Part shown: positions 40,313 through 41,818 of the stretch, piece after piece
Layout: the number at the start of each line of letters is the position of its first letter
Position numbering within the stretch: the stretch's first letter is position 1
NCBI GenBank assembly: GCA_015655015.1
Contig: JAATFV010000077.1
Span: forward strand, 1 to 41,818
Direction: 5' to 3'
From: Chitinophagales bacterium
GTDB lineage: Bacteria > Bacteroidota > Bacteroidia > Chitinophagales > Chitinophagaceae
DNA: 41,818 bases
The notes under the pieces: model-generated
The model's input: the letters and a program-made list of their open reading frames with translations, nothing else
Told to the model about the DNA's origin: nothing
The model's database searches: none
Position numbers and translations under genes: made by a program

Positions 40313-41239
40313 TCAGCTGGCCTTAAAATTGACCTTATGCATCTTGTCGTCCCTGACCAGATCCTTGTGAATACTATCCAGGATGCCGTTGACAAACTGG
40401 CCGCTTTGGGGAGTGCTGTATTCTTTGGCCAGATCGATGTACTCATTGATAGTGACCTTGGGGGGGATCGTCTCAAAATAAAGGAACTCCGCTACACCCA
40501 TTTGCATAAGGATCATGTCCAGGGTGGCGATCCGTTCGGCATCCCAGTTCTTCAGCTTCGGCTTGATAAGGTCCATAATGACTTCCTTCTTATCCATGAC
40601 CGTTTGCAGGAGCCCCCGGGCGTATTCCCATTTATCCTTGCTGATTATTTCCTGGAAATTGATCGACCCGGGCTTGGCAAGATATCCCAGCAGCAGCTGG
40701 CTGATCATATCTATATCATCATCCCAGTTCATGAACAGCTCTTCGACATGCGACTCGAATAATTCATTGGGGAGCAGCAGGCTGTTGAAAATGAACTCCA
40801 GTATGCCTTTTTCCGATTTTCTATCCCGGCCGGGCTCCGCGATATATTTTTTATACTCATCTGTGGCCACCAGCTCCTGGTAGAGCTTTTTGATCAGCTC
40901 CTTGTCCACATGCAGCTGGGGCTTGTCCGAGCCAAGCGCCTTCTGCCAGGATAGATCTTCCAGGATCTTCCACAAAATCTCATTGCCGGCCAGCTTTATA
41001 TTGACGTTGAGATCCTGTTCGTTGGGCAGATGCTTATTGGAACGGACCATGGAATCCGTCTCCGCGTATCGGGCCACTTCGGTAATAGAGTAAATGAGAT
41101 AAACTAATAGCTGCCTTGAGTGATCAAAATGCTTTTGTAAGATCCTTACATGTTCTCCCGGCTTTACGGTTTGTTCCTGTGCATCCAGGGTATACAAGGT
41201 TTGCATCACTTTTACCCGGATATTTCTTCTACTGATCAT
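40313..41239 (-). CDS. nusB: Transcription antitermination factor NusB (long Bacteroidota form)
   Basis: The 308-residue protein is about twice the length of E. coli NusB, as usual in Bacteroidota. The start MISRRNIRVKVMQTLYTLDA is the NusB N-terminal helix. The C-terminal NusB region includes DLIKPKLKNWDAERIATLDM, ILMQMGVAEFLYFETIPPKV and TINEYIDLAKEYSTPQSGQF then VNGILDSIHKDL. NusB binds boxA RNA with NusE to prevent premature termination on rRNA operons. It is the first gene of a minus-strand cluster with the DUF1573 lipoprotein, yajC and coaE. A TATATTTG box lies 26 bp upstream. Confidence 0.92.
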   Translation of the reverse strand: MISRRNIRVKVMQTLYTLDAQEQTVKPGEHVRILQKHFDHSRQLLVYLIYSITEVARYAETDSMVRSNKHLPNEQDLNVNIKLAGNEILWKILEDLSWQKALGSDKPQLHVDKELIKKLYQELVATDEYKKYIAEPGRDRKSEKGILEFIFNSLLLPNELFESHVEELFMNWDDDIDMISQLLLGYLAKPGSINFQEIISKDKWEYARGLLQTVMDKKEVIMDLIKPKLKNWDAERIATLDMILMQMGVAEFLYFETIPPKVTINEYIDLAKEYSTPQSGQFVNGILDSIHKDLVRDDKMHKVNFKAS

Positions 41240-41265
41240 TATAATAAGAGCTTAGTTAGCGGCTG

Positions 41266-41273
41266 CAAATATA
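41266..41273 (-). promoter_or_regulatory. -7 box candidate for the nusB operon
   Basis: On the minus strand the bases read TATATTTG, matching TAnnTTTG, 26 bp before the nusB ATG. No TTTG lies at the -33 spacing. Confidence 0.4.
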
Positions 41274-41339
41274 AGAATTTACCAATAATCAGGCGAATTT
41301 AAGATAAGGCCCCCGTAGCTCAATGAATACCGGGAATTT

Positions 41340-41415
41340 AATGTAGTGTCCTGCCAGTTCAATGTAGTGTCCTGCCAGTTCAATCTTTTGTGAACTCCGG
41401 TGTCCTATCGTTCAA
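41340..41415. repeat. 21-bp tandem duplication plus degenerate third copy
   Basis: The 21-bp unit AATGTAGTGTCCTGCCAGTT(C) is repeated perfectly at 41340-41360 and 41361-41381. The core GTGTCCT-N3/4-GTTCAA recurs at 41400-41415 with GTGTCCTATCGTTCAA. This is an unusual intergenic structure that could be a regulator array or the remnant of an insertion-sequence end. No transposase is present. Confidence 0.8.
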
Positions 41416-41608
41416 CAAAAGAAAATCTTTCGGACAATTCCTGTTTATTTTAAAAAGAACCAAATCTATTGTCACCCTATTGTCGTATCTCTTACTGTCC
41501 CCCTAACAAATAATAGTGCGGTAAAATAATAACGCAATCTGGCATAGAGCGCGCAGTAAATGCTTGTGCCTGTTTCATCCGGTAAGATCTAACTAAAAAA
41601 ATGTAAAA

Positions 41609-41818
41609 ATGAAAATCAACAAAACAATTAAAATCGTATCCGGCAGCCTGCTGGGCCTTGCATTCCTGCTCTTTGCCACCCTGCTCATCCATATTGCCAT
41701 CATGGTCAAAGGCAGGCCTGCTCCCGCCAATGCAACGATACAAATGGCAAGAGCCGATTTCAGGGAACCCGTGGATTCCCTCAGCGCCGTCAGGATCCAG
41801 GACAAGATTAAAAGCCTC
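41609..41818 (+). CDS. N-terminal part of a membrane-anchored protein (partial)
   Basis: An open frame starts at ATG 41609 and continues past the window end (70 codons seen). It begins MKINKTIKIVSGSLLGLAFL and continues with a single hydrophobic TM helix (about residues 9-32, LAFLLFATLLIHIAIMV). Then comes a short Pro/Ala linker and a soluble segment with TIQMARADFREPVDSLSAVR. I recall similar Bacteroidota proteins with a periplasmic domain after such an anchor, but the visible part is too short to name the family. The reading frame, start and composition support a real gene. Confidence 0.65.
   Translation, partial: MKINKTIKIVSGSLLGLAFLLFATLLIHIAIMVKGRPAPANATIQMARADFREPVDSLSAVRIQDKIKSL

Larger units (their letters stand above)
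41240..41608. other. Intergenic region with tandem duplication and tRNA-like fragment
   Basis: This 369-bp gap separates divergent nusB and the gene at 41609. It holds a TATATTTG box (minus strand, 41266-41273), a 16-nt tRNA-like segment at 41309-41324, a 21-bp duplication at 41340-41381 with a degenerate third copy, and CTATTGTC repeated at 41466 and 41477. No ORF is credible. Confidence 0.5.

Noticed and set aside
39866..40762. 298-residue open frame across the DUF1573 and nusB genes
   Set aside because: It overlaps two well-supported minus-strand genes and has no recognisable features.
41309..41324. Complete tRNA gene
   Set aside because: Only the first 16 nt look like a tRNA. No anticodon, T-arm or acceptor 3' strand follows.

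Overview
The window comes from a Bacteroidota genome, most likely the family Chitinophagaceae. Three things support this. Several promoters match the Bacteroidota pattern TTTG-N19-TAnnTTTG. There is a secreted protein with a C-terminal type IX secretion (T9SS) sorting domain and a carboxypeptidase-regulatory/OMP-barrel receptor. The housekeeping genes also have forms usual in this phylum: fused SecDF, an approximately 300-residue NusB next to DUF1573 and yajC, and a RprX/RprY-like sensor pair. Base composition looks near 50% GC by eye (not computed), with one more AT-rich patch at about 5.0-6.6 kb. I found no rRNA gene, complete tRNA, CRISPR array or transposase.

Layout. 1-1116 (+): end of an N4-glycosylasparaginase gene, then cutC. 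1181-3679 (-): a glycolytic pfkA-pyk operon. 4068-5000 (+): a DUF72 protein. 5052-6460 (-): a compact three-gene operon, read as toxin, HTH antitoxin and SecB-like chaperone (a TAC system). 6600-9002 (-): an arginine-deiminase-family gene followed by a CtlX-type hydrolase, a possible arginine-to-citrulline-to-ornithine route. 9365-11133 (+): an acidic hypothetical protein and an acyl-CoA dehydrogenase. 11170-13551 (-): an outer-membrane beta-barrel receptor. 13734-16341 (+): a YggS-type PLP protein and glnS. 16410-23454: mostly envelope proteins, namely a Spy-like periplasmic protein, a membrane-anchored coiled-coil protein, a beta-propeller/alpha-toroid fusion, a T9SS cargo, a small anchored protein and a DUF2279 protein.

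23526-32224 looks like a metal-response locus. On the minus strand, sensor kinase, response regulator, TolC-like outer-membrane factor, lipoprotein adaptor and CzcA-type RND pump lie in that order. The same 11-bp-period direct repeat (GTTAA-N6-GTTAA) occurs once upstream of the pump operon and twice between the kinase gene and two divergent small secreted-protein genes. One of those two encodes a peptide whose predicted mature form is about half histidine. Together these suggest one regulon of sensing, export and possibly extracytoplasmic metal buffering.

32299-41239 is mainly housekeeping: secDF, a secreted histidine phosphatase, an aspartate-type aminotransferase, an ABC-2 permease, coaE, yajC, a DUF1573 lipoprotein and nusB. 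The yajC frame is interrupted by one in-frame TAG, after which the rest of the protein continues in the same frame. The right edge holds a 21-bp tandem duplication, a 16-nt tRNA-like fragment, and the start of a membrane-anchored protein that runs off the window.
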